NCBI RefSeq assembly: GCF_900156915.1
Contig: NZ_LT732535.1
Coordinates: 3,669,078 to 3,733,077, forward strand
Direction: 5' to 3'
Origin: Sediminibacillus massiliensis
GTDB lineage: Bacteria > Bacillota > Bacilli > Bacillales > Amphibacillaceae
DNA length: 64,000 nt
Both the position numbers and the translations under genes were made by a program. The stretch's first letter is position 1. Each line of letters begins with the position of its first letter. Shown here in pieces: positions 44,394-54,200 of this stretch. The notes beneath the pieces are model-generated. The model worked only from the letters and a program-made list of their open reading frames with translations, was not told the origin of the DNA and did not search any database.

Positions 44394-45643
44394 GTATAAA
44401 AGACCGTTATGAAACTGCCAAACAAGATTATGAAAAATGGGGAGTGAATGTGGACGAGGTTTTGGAGCAATTGAAAAACGTCCCTATCTCTATTCATTGC
44501 TGGCAAGGAGATGACATCGGCGGATTTGAGGCTGATCAGCAGGAATTATCAGGCGGTATCGACGTAACAGGAGACTATCCAGGAAAAGCGACAACACCTG
44601 AACAACTGCGTGGTGATTTAGAAAAGGCCCTTTCCCTTATACCGGGAAAACATCGGGTAAACCTTCATGCTATCTATGGGGAAACAGAAGGAGAAGCAGT
44701 TGAGAGAGATCAACTGGAGCCAAAGCATTTTGAAAACTGGGTGAACTGGGCGAAGGAGAATGGGCTGGGTCTTGATTTCAACCCGACCCTTTTCTCTCAC
44801 CCAAAAGCGGCCGATGGTTTGACATTGGCCCATCCGGACAAAGACATTCGTGATTACTGGATAAGGCATTGCATTGCCAGTCGGAAAATTGCGGAGTATT
44901 TCGGCAAAGAACTCGGAACATCAGCTTTGACAAACATTTGGATACCGGATGGTTACAAGGATATTCCTAGTGATCGTTTAACTCCGAGACAACGTCTGAA
45001 AGAATCACTCGATGAGATATTTGCTGTAGAAATAGATGAAAAATATAATGTCGATGCTGTAGAAAGCAAACTGTTCGGCATCGGTTCTGAGGCATATGTA
45101 GTCGGTTCCCATGAGTTTTACTTAGGATACGCGTTGAAGAATGACAAATTATGCTTGCTTGACACAGGACACTACCATCCAACAGAAGTTGTCTCCAATA
45201 AAATTTCGGCAATGCTTTTGTATAGCGATCAACTGGCGCTCCATGTATCGAGGCCTGTACGCTGGGATAGCGATCATGTTGTCATATTCGACGATGAGTT
45301 AAAAGAAATCGGTTTGGAAATTGTCCGGAATGGCGCCCTTGATAAAGTTAGAATTGGGTTAGATTTCTTTGATGCAAGTATTAACCGGGTTGCTGCATGG
45401 ACCATCGGAACACGCAACATGATTAAAGCGTTGTTATATGCGATGCTTCAACCGAACGAACATTTAAAACAGTTGCAGGAAGAGGGGAACTTCACCGACC
45501 GCTTGGCATTAATGGAAGAATTTAAGACATACCCATTCGGTGCAATTTGGGATTATTATTGCGAAAAAATGGGAGTGCCTGCGAAAGAAACATGGTTGGA
45601 AGAGATCAAACAGTATGAGAAAGACGTTTTATTGAAGAGATAA
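44390..45643 (+). CDS. rhaA: L-rhamnose isomerase
   Basis: A 417-aa enzyme converting L-rhamnose to L-rhamnulose; the length matches the family. Recognisable blocks are [16 protein letters not shown] at the N-terminus, [22 protein letters not shown], and [21 protein letters not shown] with Mn-binding Asp/His. ATG 44390 has ggaggaaa upstream inside rhaB and overlaps the rhaB stop by 4 bases, indicating translational coupling. The gene is followed by a terminator. Confidence 0.95.
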   Translation: MSIKDRYETAKQDYEKWGVNVDEVLEQLKNVPISIHCWQGDDIGGFEADQQELSGGIDVTGDYPGKATTPEQLRGDLEKALSLIPGKHRVNLHAIYGETEGEAVERDQLEPKHFENWVNWAKENGLGLDFNPTLFSHPKAADGLTLAHPDKDIRDYWIRHCIASRKIAEYFGKELGTSALTNIWIPDGYKDIPSDRLTPRQRLKESLDEIFAVEIDEKYNVDAVESKLFGIGSEAYVVGSHEFYLGYALKNDKLCLLDTGHYHPTEVVSNKISAMLLYSDQLALHVSRPVRWDSDHVVIFDDELKEIGLEIVRNGALDKVRIGLDFFDASINRVAAWTIGTRNMIKALLYAMLQPNEHLKQLQEEGNFTDRLALMEEFKTYPFGAIWDYYCEKMGVPAKETWLEEIKQYEKDVLLKR

Positions 45644-45651
45644 TATATTTG

Positions 45652-45680
45652 CGGATCAGCAGAAGCTGGTCCGTTTTTTT
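45652..45680 (+). terminator. Terminator of the rhaBA operon
   Basis: cggatcagc (45652-45660) pairs with gctggtccg (45665-45673) with one G-T pair, followed by ttttttt. Confidence 0.9.
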
Positions 45681-45748
45681 ATTGCAGGCATCGGGAGGAC
45701 TGCTGCATTCTATTCAAGATGATGCGAAATCTTAATTTTATACTAAAA

Positions 45749-45768
45749 ACAAAAATAAACAAAAATAA
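45749..45768 (+). promoter_or_regulatory. Tandem direct repeat, putative RhaR (DeoR-type) operator before rhaD
   Basis: Two perfect abutting copies of acaaaaataa (45749-45758, 45759-45768), one helical turn apart, 129 bases before the rhaD start. The same caaaaataaac core recurs twice upstream of rhaEW. DeoR-type regulators often bind direct repeats. Confidence 0.55.
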
Positions 45769-45896
45769 TAATCTGTGTTTATGTTGTTTTTAATTATTTA
45801 TGTGGTATAATCAAAACATAAAGATAAACCATTCGGCTTTTTGGAAAAAGTAATTCTACAAATGTGCTTTCCGGAGCCGGGAGAGGGTTGAATAAG

Positions 45897-46763
45897 ATGA
45901 AGATACTTCAGGATATGGTAAGAGATCATTCAGTTTTGAATGCTCCGTTTGTTCAGGAAATGATGGATGCAACGTATGATATGTGGCGGTTTGGATGGGA
46001 TGAACGCAATGGCGGTAATATTAGTTTATTATTGGAAGAAGAAGAAGTCCTGGCTTACTTGGATCCCGATCGCGTCATTCGTACTATTGGGCTGGAATTT
46101 CCTGTTCAAGAACTTTCGAATAGATACTTTATTGTTACTGGATCCGGAAAGTATTTCAAAAATGTTCGTAAATATCCGGAAGACTGTTTAGGTATTATAA
46201 GAGTGAGTGAAGAGGGAAAGAGCGTAGAACTATTATGGGGATTAGCCGGCGACGGAAGGCCGACAAGCGAGCTGGCTTCTCATTTCATGAGCCATATTGC
46301 CCGCTTGAATGCCGATAGCAAACATCGGGTCATCATGCACACCCATGCAACAAACCTTATTGCGATGACCTTTACTCACGCTCTGGATGAGGTCAGCTTT
46401 ACCAAAACATTATGGAAAATGTGTACAGAGTGTGTGGTAGTCTTTCCGGAGGGAGTGGCCATCCTGCCGTGGATGGTTCCAGGGACTGATTTGATAGGAA
46501 AACAAACAGCAGCTAAAATGGAGGAACATAAGCTGGTCGTTTGGCCACACCATGGCATTTTGGGTGCAGGTTCTTCCATCGATGACGCATTTGGTCTGAT
46601 TGAGACAGCAGAGAAAGCAGCGCAAATTTATATGCTGGTATGCTCCCACAAAGGCGGGATCCAACAGACCATCACTGATGGGGAGCTGATCGAGTTGGCG
46701 AAAGCATTTGATGTAAGACCGCCAGACAGATTTTTTCATTTAAAACAAAAAGCTCTCTCTTAA
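45897..46763 (+). CDS. rhaD: Rhamnulose-1-phosphate aldolase (class II)
   Basis: A 288-aa zinc aldolase cleaving L-rhamnulose 1-phosphate to dihydroxyacetone phosphate and L-lactaldehyde. [43 protein letters not shown] (zinc His-x-His) and PHHGILGAG (third His) identify the family. ATG 45897 with gggaga upstream is chosen; the frame is open 11 codons earlier. It has its own upstream control region with direct repeats, and a terminator follows. A second aldolase is encoded next (rhaEW), so this function is duplicated. Confidence 0.92.
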   Translation: MKILQDMVRDHSVLNAPFVQEMMDATYDMWRFGWDERNGGNISLLLEEEEVLAYLDPDRVIRTIGLEFPVQELSNRYFIVTGSGKYFKNVRKYPEDCLGIIRVSEEGKSVELLWGLAGDGRPTSELASHFMSHIARLNADSKHRVIMHTHATNLIAMTFTHALDEVSFTKTLWKMCTECVVVFPEGVAILPWMVPGTDLIGKQTAAKMEEHKLVVWPHHGILGAGSSIDDAFGLIETAEKAAQIYMLVCSHKGGIQQTITDGELIELAKAFDVRPPDRFFHLKQKALS

Positions 46764-46786
46764 ATGATGGGAGCTTTTTGTTTTAT
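46742..46786 (+). terminator. Terminator overlapping the end of rhaD
   Basis: aaaacaaaaagctctc (46743-46758) pairs with gggagctttttgtttt (46769-46784). The 5' arm lies in the last codons of rhaD, and the A-rich arm may also terminate leftward transcripts. Confidence 0.75.
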
Positions 46787-46790
46787 TTAA

Positions 46791-46837
46791 ATTCAAAAAC
46801 AAACAAAAAATATATTTTATATTCAAAAATAAACAAA
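46791..46837 (+). promoter_or_regulatory. Two direct repeats, putative RhaR operator before rhaEW
   Basis: attcaaaaacaaacaaa (46791-46807) and attcaaaaataaacaaa (46821-46837) differ at one base and are spaced 30 bases, three helical turns. This agrees with the known Bacillus subtilis rhaEW control region, where RhaR binds two imperfect direct repeats. Confidence 0.7.
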
Positions 46838-46893
46838 TATATGTTAAGCTTGAAACAGAAGAATAAGCAAGCAGAATAGAGGAGGAAAAAACT

Positions 46894-48960
46894 TTGGTAC
46901 AAAATCGATGGGATGAAAGTAAAGCGAACAATGAAAGCGGTTTAGAGGAGTTGGTGTATCGCTCCAATTTATTGGGATCAGACCGTTCTGTTGCCAACTG
47001 GGGTGGCGGGAATACTTCCACAAAATCCATAGAAACAGACTTTAGGGGAAATGAAATAGAAGTTATGTGGGTAAAGGGAAGCGGTTCAGACCTTGCGTCA
47101 ATGGGCGCGAAAAACTTCACTGGTTTGAAAATGGAGGATATCCGTCCCTTGTTGGAAAAAGACGACATGTCAGATGAGGATATGGTCAGCTATTTAGCTC
47201 ACTGTATGATCGATGCCAAGCATCCTCGATCTTCAATTGAAACATTACTACATGCGTTTTTACCATTTAAACACGTAGATCATACACATCCTGATGCAAT
47301 AATAAGCATTGCCTGTGCTGACAATGGAAAATCTGTCGCGGAAGAAATATATGGTGACCGTTTCGTCTGGGTGCCGTATATCCGTCCAGGTTTCAAGTTA
47401 TCTAAAATGATTGCTGAAGGAGTTCAAAACAATCCTAACGCTGAATTGGTAATCATGGAAAAACACGGGTTGGTGACATGGGGTGAAACTTCAAAAGAAA
47501 GCTATGACAAAACAATCTCTGTCATCCAGGAAGCGGAAGACTACATCGAAGCAAAAGCAAATGCACAAACACTGTTCGGTGGACAGAAATACGAGTCTTT
47601 GACAGCTGAAGAAAGAAAAGAAATCTTTGCGAAAGTACTTCCCGTTGTTCGCGGCCAAGTAAGCGGAAATAAAAAGATGCTGGTTACATACGACGATAGT
47701 GAGGATGTTTTGAACTTTGTAAACAGTGAAAACGCAAGAGACTTGTCACAAGTCGGCGCCGCATGTCCGGATCATCTTGTGCATACCAAACGTGCGCCTT
47801 TGTTCATTGAATGGGATCCGAACAGCAAGGATGTTGACGGTTTGATAGAAAGTGTGAAAGCCGGTATTGCGTCTTTCCAGGAAGAATATGAAGCATATTT
47901 TGAAAGAAATAAATCTGAAGGCGACCAAATGGTAGAGACAGCCCCTCGTGTTGTATTGATTCCAGGGCTCGGTATGATCAATACCGGAAAGAACTGGACC
48001 GCAGCCAATGTCAGCGAGTCCCTTTATCATCGTGCGGTTTCTGTGATGAGAGGATCTACTATTCTTGGAAATTTCGTATCTCTTAATGAAGAAGAGTCAT
48101 TTGCGATTGAATACTGGCCGCTTGAGCTTTATAAACTCAGCCTTGCACCGCCAGAAGCGGAATTTTCCCGTCAAGTGGCATTTGTAACTGGCGGAGCCGG
48201 AGGAATCGGGAGCGCCACTTGTTACCGACTTGTCTCTCAAGGTGCACATGTCGTAGTAGCGGACATCAATCTGGAGGGAGCAGAAGAACTTGCAGGACAG
48301 ATCAATGATCGTTTCGGTTCAAATCGTGCCACAGCAGTGAAAATGGACGTTACCAAGGAAGAAGAAGTATCTGCTGCAATTCAAGATTCTGTCTTAACGT
48401 ATGGTGGACTGGACATCATCGTCAATAACGCTGGATTGGCCAGTTCAAGCCCTTTTGAAGAAACAACGATGGATAAGTGGAATCTTAACATGAATGTCCT
48501 GGTTACCGGCTATTTCCTCGTTGCCAGAGAAGCGTTCAAGCTGATGAAAGACCAGGCAATCGGCGGAAACATGGTATTCGTGGGCTCGAAAAATTCCATT
48601 TATGCAGGTAAAAATGCTGCAGCCTACAGCACGGCCAAAGCTGCAGAAGTCCATCTTGCACGCACTGTGGCTGCAGATGGCGGCCAGTATGGCATCCGGG
48701 TTAATTCCGTCCTGCCTGATGCGGTTATCCGTGGTTCGAAAATCTGGGATTCTGAATGGAAAGAAGAAAGAGCATCTTCCTATGGAATCGGAACAGACGA
48801 CTTAGAAGAACACTACCGCAAACGTACTATATTGAATGTGAATATTCTGCCGGAGGACATTGCGGAATCGATTGCTTTCCTTGCGTCTTCCAAATCGGCT
48901 AAGACAACTGGATGCATGGTGACAGTAGACGGCGGTGTCGCTGCTGCCTTCACAAGGTAA
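46894..48960 (+). CDS. rhaEW: Bifunctional rhamnulose-1-phosphate aldolase / L-lactaldehyde dehydrogenase
   Basis: A 688-aa two-domain enzyme (YuxG type). The N-terminal class II aldolase domain (about 1-380) has NWGGGNTST and HVDHTHPDA with the zinc-binding His-x-His at 130-132. The C-terminal short-chain dehydrogenase (about 427-688) has VTGGAGGIGSAT, NNAGLAS, VGSKNS and catalytic Tyr/Lys in YSTAKAA. It cleaves rhamnulose 1-phosphate and oxidises the lactaldehyde to L-lactate. The start is TTG 46894, 8 bases after gaggagg. It is downstream of the direct-repeat operator and upstream of its likely regulator and lutABC, which consume the lactate. Confidence 0.94.
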   Translation: MVQNRWDESKANNESGLEELVYRSNLLGSDRSVANWGGGNTSTKSIETDFRGNEIEVMWVKGSGSDLASMGAKNFTGLKMEDIRPLLEKDDMSDEDMVSYLAHCMIDAKHPRSSIETLLHAFLPFKHVDHTHPDAIISIACADNGKSVAEEIYGDRFVWVPYIRPGFKLSKMIAEGVQNNPNAELVIMEKHGLVTWGETSKESYDKTISVIQEAEDYIEAKANAQTLFGGQKYESLTAEERKEIFAKVLPVVRGQVSGNKKMLVTYDDSEDVLNFVNSENARDLSQVGAACPDHLVHTKRAPLFIEWDPNSKDVDGLIESVKAGIASFQEEYEAYFERNKSEGDQMVETAPRVVLIPGLGMINTGKNWTAANVSESLYHRAVSVMRGSTILGNFVSLNEEESFAIEYWPLELYKLSLAPPEAEFSRQVAFVTGGAGGIGSATCYRLVSQGAHVVVADINLEGAEELAGQINDRFGSNRATAVKMDVTKEEEVSAAIQDSVLTYGGLDIIVNNAGLASSSPFEETTMDKWNLNMNVLVTGYFLVAREAFKLMKDQAIGGNMVFVGSKNSIYAGKNAAAYSTAKAAEVHLARTVAADGGQYGIRVNSVLPDAVIRGSKIWDSEWKEERASSYGIGTDDLEEHYRKRTILNVNILPEDIAESIAFLASSKSAKTTGCMVTVDGGVAAAFTR

Positions 48961-48968
48961 TAAAGGTT

Positions 48969-49009
48969 GGTTAACTCGTTGGGCTGTCCCCGGCGAGTTA
49001 ACTTCATTT
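48969..49009 (+). terminator. Terminator-like hairpin after rhaEW
   Basis: gttaactcg (48970-48978) pairs with cgagttaac (48994-49002), followed by ttcatttt. Weak T-run, so partial termination is possible. Confidence 0.55.
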
Positions 49010-49073
49010 TACAATCCATGCGGGAGGGGAAACATCACTCCTGTTGCGAAATGGTAAATTCCTGACTAAAATG

Positions 49074-49121
49074 AGGATTAAATCAAGGATTAAATCAAGG
49101 ATTAAATCAAGGATTAAATCA
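49074..49121 (+). repeat. Four perfect tandem copies of a 12-bp unit upstream of the DeoR-type regulator
   Basis: aggattaaatca is repeated exactly four times (49074-49085, 49086-49097, 49098-49109, 49110-49121), ending 40 bases before the regulator start. It could be an autoregulatory binding array or a slippage-prone tract that varies in copy number. There are no spacers, so it is not CRISPR. Confidence 0.85.
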
Positions 49122-49161
49122 ACCGTCTTAATAGAGAGGGCAATGAAGGTAGGGAAAGTGT

Positions 49162-49923
49162 GTGCTTGTTGCAGAGAGACAACAAAAAATAGTAGAGCTT
49201 GTAAATGAACGAAAAAGTATCAGGGTATCGGAGCTCAGCCGTATTTTTTCGGTCACAGAGGAAACCATCCGAAGAGACTTGGAGAAACTGGAGGCAGAGC
49301 AGAAGCTGTCAAGAAGCCATGGAGGCGCCGTAAGTTTAACTCCGGACGAGTCGAACGAACTTTCTTTTTCTGAAAGGGAGATAACGAATGTCAAAGAGAA
49401 GAAAGAGATTGCACTCGAGGCGGTAAAACATGTCATCGAAGGAGATAAAATCATGCTGGATGCCAGCACGACTGCATGGTATATGGCTAAGGCTCTGCCG
49501 GATATTCCAATTACCGTGCTTACAAATTCTATTAAAGTGGCCATGGAACTCAGCAGCAGAAAAGAAGTGACAGTCATTTCCACCGGAGGCACATTACTCT
49601 CCAAATCGTTATCATACGTCGGCCCCCTAGCTGAATCATCTTTGGAAACTTACCATGTCAATAAAGCATTTATCTCCTGTAAAGGACTTCATCTCGAAAA
49701 AGGCATCAGTGAGTCGGATGAACAGCAAGCCCGAATCAAGAAAAAGATGATGGATAATGCGGATTCTGTTTTCATTATGATTGATCACAGCAAATTTGGT
49801 GTGCGGGCATTTTCATGGCTCGATGGCTTGGAAGCGATTGACCACATTATTACAGATGGTAAGGTTGATCCTGCAATCGTCCAACAGTTAGCTGACAGGT
49901 CTTTAAAAACGATTAAAGTATAA
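49162..49923 (+). CDS. rhaR: DeoR-family repressor, probable rhamnose regulator
   Basis: A 253-aa regulator. N-terminal HTH: RQQKIVELVNERKSIRVSELSRIFSVTEETIRRDLEKLE (residues 5-43). The sugar-phosphate-binding domain has DASTTAWYMAKAL and VISTGGTL, and later MIDHSKFGVRAF, typical of DeoR sensors. The start is GTG 49162. In Bacillus subtilis RhaR lies in rhaEWRBMA and responds to L-rhamnulose 1-phosphate. Here the gene directly follows rhaEW, supporting the same role. The direct repeats at 45749 and 46791 are its likely targets. It might also affect lutABC, which begins 127 bases later. Confidence 0.88.
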   Translation: MLVAERQQKIVELVNERKSIRVSELSRIFSVTEETIRRDLEKLEAEQKLSRSHGGAVSLTPDESNELSFSEREITNVKEKKEIALEAVKHVIEGDKIMLDASTTAWYMAKALPDIPITVLTNSIKVAMELSSRKEVTVISTGGTLLSKSLSYVGPLAESSLETYHVNKAFISCKGLHLEKGISESDEQQARIKKKMMDNADSVFIMIDHSKFGVRAFSWLDGLEAIDHIITDGKVDPAIVQQLADRSLKTIKV

Positions 49924-50050
49924 AAAGAATGGAAAGCGGCCGCCTGCCCGTATTGGTAATGGCGGCTGTGTAACCAGGTGAAGGTAGTTGGAAGAGCAAA
50001 TCTGATAAGACTTTTTGAATGCGTTAACATGAAGAGCGGGAGGGGAGAAA

Positions 50051-50776
50051 ATGAAAGTATCCTTATTTATCACATGTCTCGGGGATGTGTTTTATGTAAA
50101 TGCGGGGAAAGCGGCAGTAGAACTGCTGGAACGTTTCGGGTGCGAGGTTGATTTTCCGGAAACACAAACCTGCTGCGGCCAGCCTGCTTACAATAGTGGC
50201 TATCATGACAAGACAAAAGCAGCTGCGAAAAATATGATCAAAACCTTCGCCCATTCCGAATATGTCGTAAGTCCATCCGGTTCCTGCGCCTATATGTTCC
50301 ATGAATATGAATCTTTATTGAAGGATGAACCGGAATGGCAGGAGAAAGCAAGGGAACTAAAAGAAAAAACATACGAATTGACTCAATTCATCACAGATGT
50401 ATTGAAAATAGAAGATACAGGTTCTGAGTTTCACGCGAAAGCGACCTACCACACATCCTGCCACATGACACGGCTGTTAGGTGTGACAGAGGCCCCTTTG
50501 AAACTATTAAGCAAGGTAGATGGCCTCGAGATGATAGATTTGCCTAATAGACATGACTGCTGCGGTTTCGGAGGGACATTTTCCGTGAAGATGCCTGCCA
50601 TTTCAGAGCAGATGGTCGATGAAAAAGTGGAGCATGTTGAAGAAACCGATGCAGAAGTGCTTATCGGTGCTGATGGTGGGTGTCTCATGAATATTGGAGG
50701 CAGGCTAAACCGCCAGAAGAAGCCGATAAAAGTGATGCACATAGCGGAAATCTTAAACAGCAGGGGTGAGCGCTGA
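50051..50776 (+). CDS. lutA: Lactate utilization protein A, Fe-S subunit
   Basis: A 241-aa protein with two CCG cysteine-rich domains: [12 protein letters not shown] in the first half and [13 protein letters not shown] in the second, with CLGD and SCH cysteines completing each cluster. It is part of the LutABC complex that oxidises L-lactate to pyruvate. The ATG follows gggagggga. Its stop overlaps the lutB start (TGATG), indicating coupling. Location after rhaEW, which makes L-lactate from rhamnose, is functionally coherent. Confidence 0.94.
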   Translation: MKVSLFITCLGDVFYVNAGKAAVELLERFGCEVDFPETQTCCGQPAYNSGYHDKTKAAAKNMIKTFAHSEYVVSPSGSCAYMFHEYESLLKDEPEWQEKARELKEKTYELTQFITDVLKIEDTGSEFHAKATYHTSCHMTRLLGVTEAPLKLLSKVDGLEMIDLPNRHDCCGFGGTFSVKMPAISEQMVDEKVEHVEETDAEVLIGADGGCLMNIGGRLNRQKKPIKVMHIAEILNSRGER

Positions 50777-52221
50777 TGCCGATGCATATCGGGGATAAGA
50801 AATTTACAAACCGGGTGGAAAAAGGTCTTGGAGACGGCTTTATGAGAGGTGCGGTCAGATCTGCGCAAGGAAGACTGCAGACAAACCGTTCTGTCGCTGC
50901 CGAAGAGCTGGGAGACTGGGAAGACTGGCGCAGCCTTGGACAGGAAATACGAAACCACACCGTGGAAAATCTTGATTACTACTTGCAGCAATTGAGCGAT
51001 AAAGTTGCAGAAAGAGGCGGGCATGTCTACTTTGCCGAAACGGCAGAAGATGCGAACAACTATGTCAGCGAAGTAATCGAAAAGAAGCAGGCCCGGAAAA
51101 TAGCAAAGTCCAAATCCATGGTTACCGAAGAAATTGCCCTGAACGATATTTTGGAGGAAAAAGGTTGTGAAGTGGTAGAAACAGATTTGGGCGAATACAT
51201 TTTGCAAATTGATGATCATGATCCGCCTTCCCACATCGTGGCTCCGGCATTGCACAAAAATAAAGAGCAGATCAGGGATGTGTTCAAAGAAAAGTTAGGC
51301 TACACCAATACCGAGAAACCGGAAGAATTGACACTGTTTGCCAGAGAGCAATTACGGAAAGAGTTTTTGGCAGCTGATGTCGGGATCACCGGCTGCAACT
51401 TCGCAATAGCTGAATCGGGTTCGTTCGCACTGGTTACCAACGAAGGGAATGCACGCATGGTTTCGACCTTGCCAAAAACGCAAATAACCGTCATGGGCAT
51501 GGAGCGGATTGTCCCGACATGGGAGGAGCTGGATGTTCTTGTAAGCCTGTTGACGAGAGCGGCTGTCGGACAGAAGCTGACCAGTTATGTCACGGCTCTG
51601 ACTGGACCGAAAGATATAGAAGAAGCAGATGGTCCGGAAGAATTTCATTTAGTTATCGTGGACAATGGCCGTTCCAAAATCCTAGGCACTGAATTTCAAG
51701 AAGCACTCCACTGCATTCGATGTGCGGCTTGTATCAATGTATGTCCTGTCTACCGCCATGTCGGAGGTCATGCTTATGGTTCCATTTATCCGGGACCGAT
51801 CGGTGCAGTGCTGACCCCGCTGCTTGGAGGGTATGATGATTATAAAGAACTCCCTTATGCTTCGTCCTTATGCGGAGCATGCACGGACGTTTGCCCTGTC
51901 AAAATACCGCTCCATGAGCATTTGATCGAACACCGGCGACATATCGTCCAGGAAGAGAAGAAGGCAGATCTTGCGGAAAGGCTTGCTATGCAGGGATTTA
52001 ATAAATTGGCAGGATCATCTGCCCTTTTTAATATGGCGACTAAAATGGCGCCGGTTCTCGTTACTCCATTTGTAAAAGACGGAGCGATTCCGAAAGGGCC
52101 GGGTCCTTTGAAACCATGGACGGATATTCGTGATCTGCCTGTCCCGCAAAAAGAACGGTTCAGAGATTGGTTCAGGAAAAGGGAGAAAGGGGACCAGAGA
52201 CATGGCGAAAGGAAACATTAA
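50776..52221 (+). CDS. lutB: Lactate utilization protein B, ferredoxin-type subunit
   Basis: A 481-aa protein. A LUD-like N-terminal domain ([26 protein letters not shown] at about 206-231) is followed by two 4Fe-4S motifs, [12 protein letters not shown] (about 312-323) and CGACTDVCP (about 363-371). It passes electrons from lactate in the LutABC complex. Its start overlaps the lutA stop, and its 3' end overlaps lutC by 20 bases. Confidence 0.95.
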   Translation: MPMHIGDKKFTNRVEKGLGDGFMRGAVRSAQGRLQTNRSVAAEELGDWEDWRSLGQEIRNHTVENLDYYLQQLSDKVAERGGHVYFAETAEDANNYVSEVIEKKQARKIAKSKSMVTEEIALNDILEEKGCEVVETDLGEYILQIDDHDPPSHIVAPALHKNKEQIRDVFKEKLGYTNTEKPEELTLFAREQLRKEFLAADVGITGCNFAIAESGSFALVTNEGNARMVSTLPKTQITVMGMERIVPTWEELDVLVSLLTRAAVGQKLTSYVTALTGPKDIEEADGPEEFHLVIVDNGRSKILGTEFQEALHCIRCAACINVCPVYRHVGGHAYGSIYPGPIGAVLTPLLGGYDDYKELPYASSLCGACTDVCPVKIPLHEHLIEHRRHIVQEEKKADLAERLAMQGFNKLAGSSALFNMATKMAPVLVTPFVKDGAIPKGPGPLKPWTDIRDLPVPQKERFRDWFRKREKGDQRHGERKH

Positions 52222-52924
52222 AAACAGGGAAGCATTTTTGAACAATATAGCCGACAATCTTGGTCGTGAACGGAAAGTCGCTGATGTCGTACGGCCTAGA
52301 TGGAATCAGCAAGTGCAATGGAAGGTGCTTGCTGATCATACGGAAGACCAGCTCGTGGATGTACTGGAAAGACAATGTACGTTGATTCATACGGATTTGG
52401 TCCGCACCAACCAGACTGATTTGAGTGATACCTTATTAAAAGTCATTCAAGACTTTAATGGTAAATCAGTAATTACATGGGATGATCCTCGTTTTGAAAG
52501 TTTTGGGCTAAATAGCCCTTTTGAAAATTGGAAGGACGCACATCATATTGACGTCCACAAATGGGACGCCGCTAATGGTTCAGAGAGTATTCATTTGGCG
52601 GAACAGGCAGATGTAGGAATAACTTTCAGCGATGTCACGCTGGCTGAGTCTGGAACGGTCGTCCTTTTCAGTGACAAAGGGAAGGGAAGATCTGTGAGTT
52701 TGCTTCCTGCAACATACATTGCTATCATACCGAAAAGCACCATGGTGCCGCGTATGTCCCAGGCTACTCGAGAAATACATCAAAGAATCGAAAGTGGGGA
52801 ACAAGTGGCCTCTTGTGTGAATTTTATAACTGGTCCAAGTAATAGTGCCGATATTGAGATGAATTTGGTGGTAGGGGTCCACGGCCCGATCAAAGCAACC
52901 TATATCGTTGTCGAAGACAGGTAG
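52202..52924 (+). CDS. lutC: Lactate utilization protein C (LUD domain)
   Basis: A 240-aa LUD-domain subunit of the lactate oxidase complex. ATG 52202 ([12 protein letters not shown]) with aaagggga upstream is preferred to longer in-frame options inside lutB. Family blocks [36 protein letters not shown] and [20 protein letters not shown] are clear. Last gene of the lutABC operon. No LutR-type gene is adjacent, unlike in Bacillus subtilis. Confidence 0.94.
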   Translation: MAKGNIKNREAFLNNIADNLGRERKVADVVRPRWNQQVQWKVLADHTEDQLVDVLERQCTLIHTDLVRTNQTDLSDTLLKVIQDFNGKSVITWDDPRFESFGLNSPFENWKDAHHIDVHKWDAANGSESIHLAEQADVGITFSDVTLAESGTVVLFSDKGKGRSVSLLPATYIAIIPKSTMVPRMSQATREIHQRIESGEQVASCVNFITGPSNSADIEMNLVVGVHGPIKATYIVVEDR

Positions 52925-53016
52925 TTTTCCCATGGGGTAACGCACTTTTGGAATAACCGAAGGGGAGAATGTTAGTTTACTGGATTAATAAAAAATTGGT
53001 TGATATAATACAAGGA

Positions 53017-53030
53017 TGAAAGCGGTTAAT
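53017..53030 (+). promoter_or_regulatory. CcpA cre-like site upstream of galM
   Basis: tgaaagcggttaat, one or two mismatches to cre, 7 bases after TATAAT (53004-53009). The galM start is 90 bases downstream. Confidence 0.55.
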
Positions 53031-53119
53031 AATCACAAAATGCCGCTTTCTGAGTTCCTACATAACGGAAAGAATGATAGTCTGCAGAAGTAATTCTTAC
53101 AAGAAATGGGGTCGCAAAC

Positions 53120-54172
53120 ATGGAGATAACCCGGAAGGAATTTGGGGAATTAAATGGCGAAGTTGTTCATGAATACATTTTAAGGAATGAGAATGGGTTT
53201 GAAATAGCTTGTTTAGATTATGGATGTATCATAAGTAGAATCATGGCCGGTGATACGGATGGAAACCGGGAGAACGTCGTCTTAGGTTTCGATAACTTGG
53301 ATGACTATCTGAAATACTCCCCTTTCTTTGGCGCAATAATCGGAAGAGTCGCAGGGCGAATTAAAGAAGGAAAGTTTGAACTTAACGGTGTAAGTTATCA
53401 ATTGCCCCAAAATGAGGGGAGAAACCATCTACATGGCGGTAAAGGTTTTGACACAGTCATTTGGAGTGCTGAAGAGATCGATAGAAGCGGTAACGGAGAA
53501 ATAGGTTTGTCTTTTTCCTACCGGAGTCCTAACGGTGACCAAGGCTACCCTGGAAATCTTGATGTTACAGTTGAATATCTATTGAACAATGAAAACGAAC
53601 TGACTATTTCCTATTCGGCCAGTTCTGATCAGGATACCATTGTCAATCTTACCAACCATACTTATTTTAACTTAACCGGAAATTTGAAAGACGATATACT
53701 CAATCATCAGTTACAGATGAAAAGTGACCGGTTCCTCGAATTAGATAGAGAGTCACTGCCGACAGGGGAAATGTTGGATGTAGAAGGTACTCCGTTCGAC
53801 TTCCGGGAAGGAAGAAAAATCGAAGACGGCACAACATCATCACACCCTCAAAATATCCAGGTTGGGAATGGTTATGACCATCCCTTCCTGCTGAAAGAAA
53901 ACCATAACAGGGAAATTGTCTTAACAGATCCCGAAAGCGCAAGAGAATTGGCAATCGAAACAGATGCACCATCAGTTGTCGTATATTCGGGCAACCAGTT
54001 AACCGGAGAGTTTCAGATTGGCGGAATAACAGCGAAAAAGCATTTAGGTATATGTCTGGAAACACAAGGACTACCTGATGCAGTCCACCACGATGATTTC
54101 CCATCGATTGTGCTGAAACAAGGAGAGCAATACCAAACAAAAACCAGGTACAAATTCAGTGTGAATAAGTAA
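53120..54172 (+). CDS. galM: Aldose 1-epimerase (galactose mutarotase)
   Basis: A 350-aa beta-sandwich enzyme interconverting aldose anomers. ARVAGRIKEG-like substrate motif (GRVAGRIKEGKF), NHLHGGKGFDTVIW with catalytic His, NLTNHTYFNLTG with the second His, NGYDHPF and the late Glu in CLETQGLPDAVH all fit. The ATG follows aaatgggg. It is possibly used for galactose freed by the GH42 enzyme or for other pectin sugars. It has a cre box upstream. Confidence 0.94.
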   Translation: MEITRKEFGELNGEVVHEYILRNENGFEIACLDYGCIISRIMAGDTDGNRENVVLGFDNLDDYLKYSPFFGAIIGRVAGRIKEGKFELNGVSYQLPQNEGRNHLHGGKGFDTVIWSAEEIDRSGNGEIGLSFSYRSPNGDQGYPGNLDVTVEYLLNNENELTISYSASSDQDTIVNLTNHTYFNLTGNLKDDILNHQLQMKSDRFLELDRESLPTGEMLDVEGTPFDFREGRKIEDGTTSSHPQNIQVGNGYDHPFLLKENHNREIVLTDPESARELAIETDAPSVVVYSGNQLTGEFQIGGITAKKHLGICLETQGLPDAVHHDDFPSIVLKQGEQYQTKTRYKFSVNK

Positions 54173-54200
54173 CTTAAGGCTTAAAAGAGGAGGGGTTCGT

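Noticed and set aside
46740..47168. 142-aa minus-strand frame
   Set aside because: Antisense to the start of rhaEW and the rhaD terminator; Phe/Ser-rich shadow with no support.
49074..49121. Possible CRISPR array
   Set aside because: The four 12-bp units abut without spacers and no cas genes are present.
50446..51255. 269-aa minus-strand open frame
   Set aside because: Antisense shadow of lutA/lutB; Cys/Phe-rich composition without family features.
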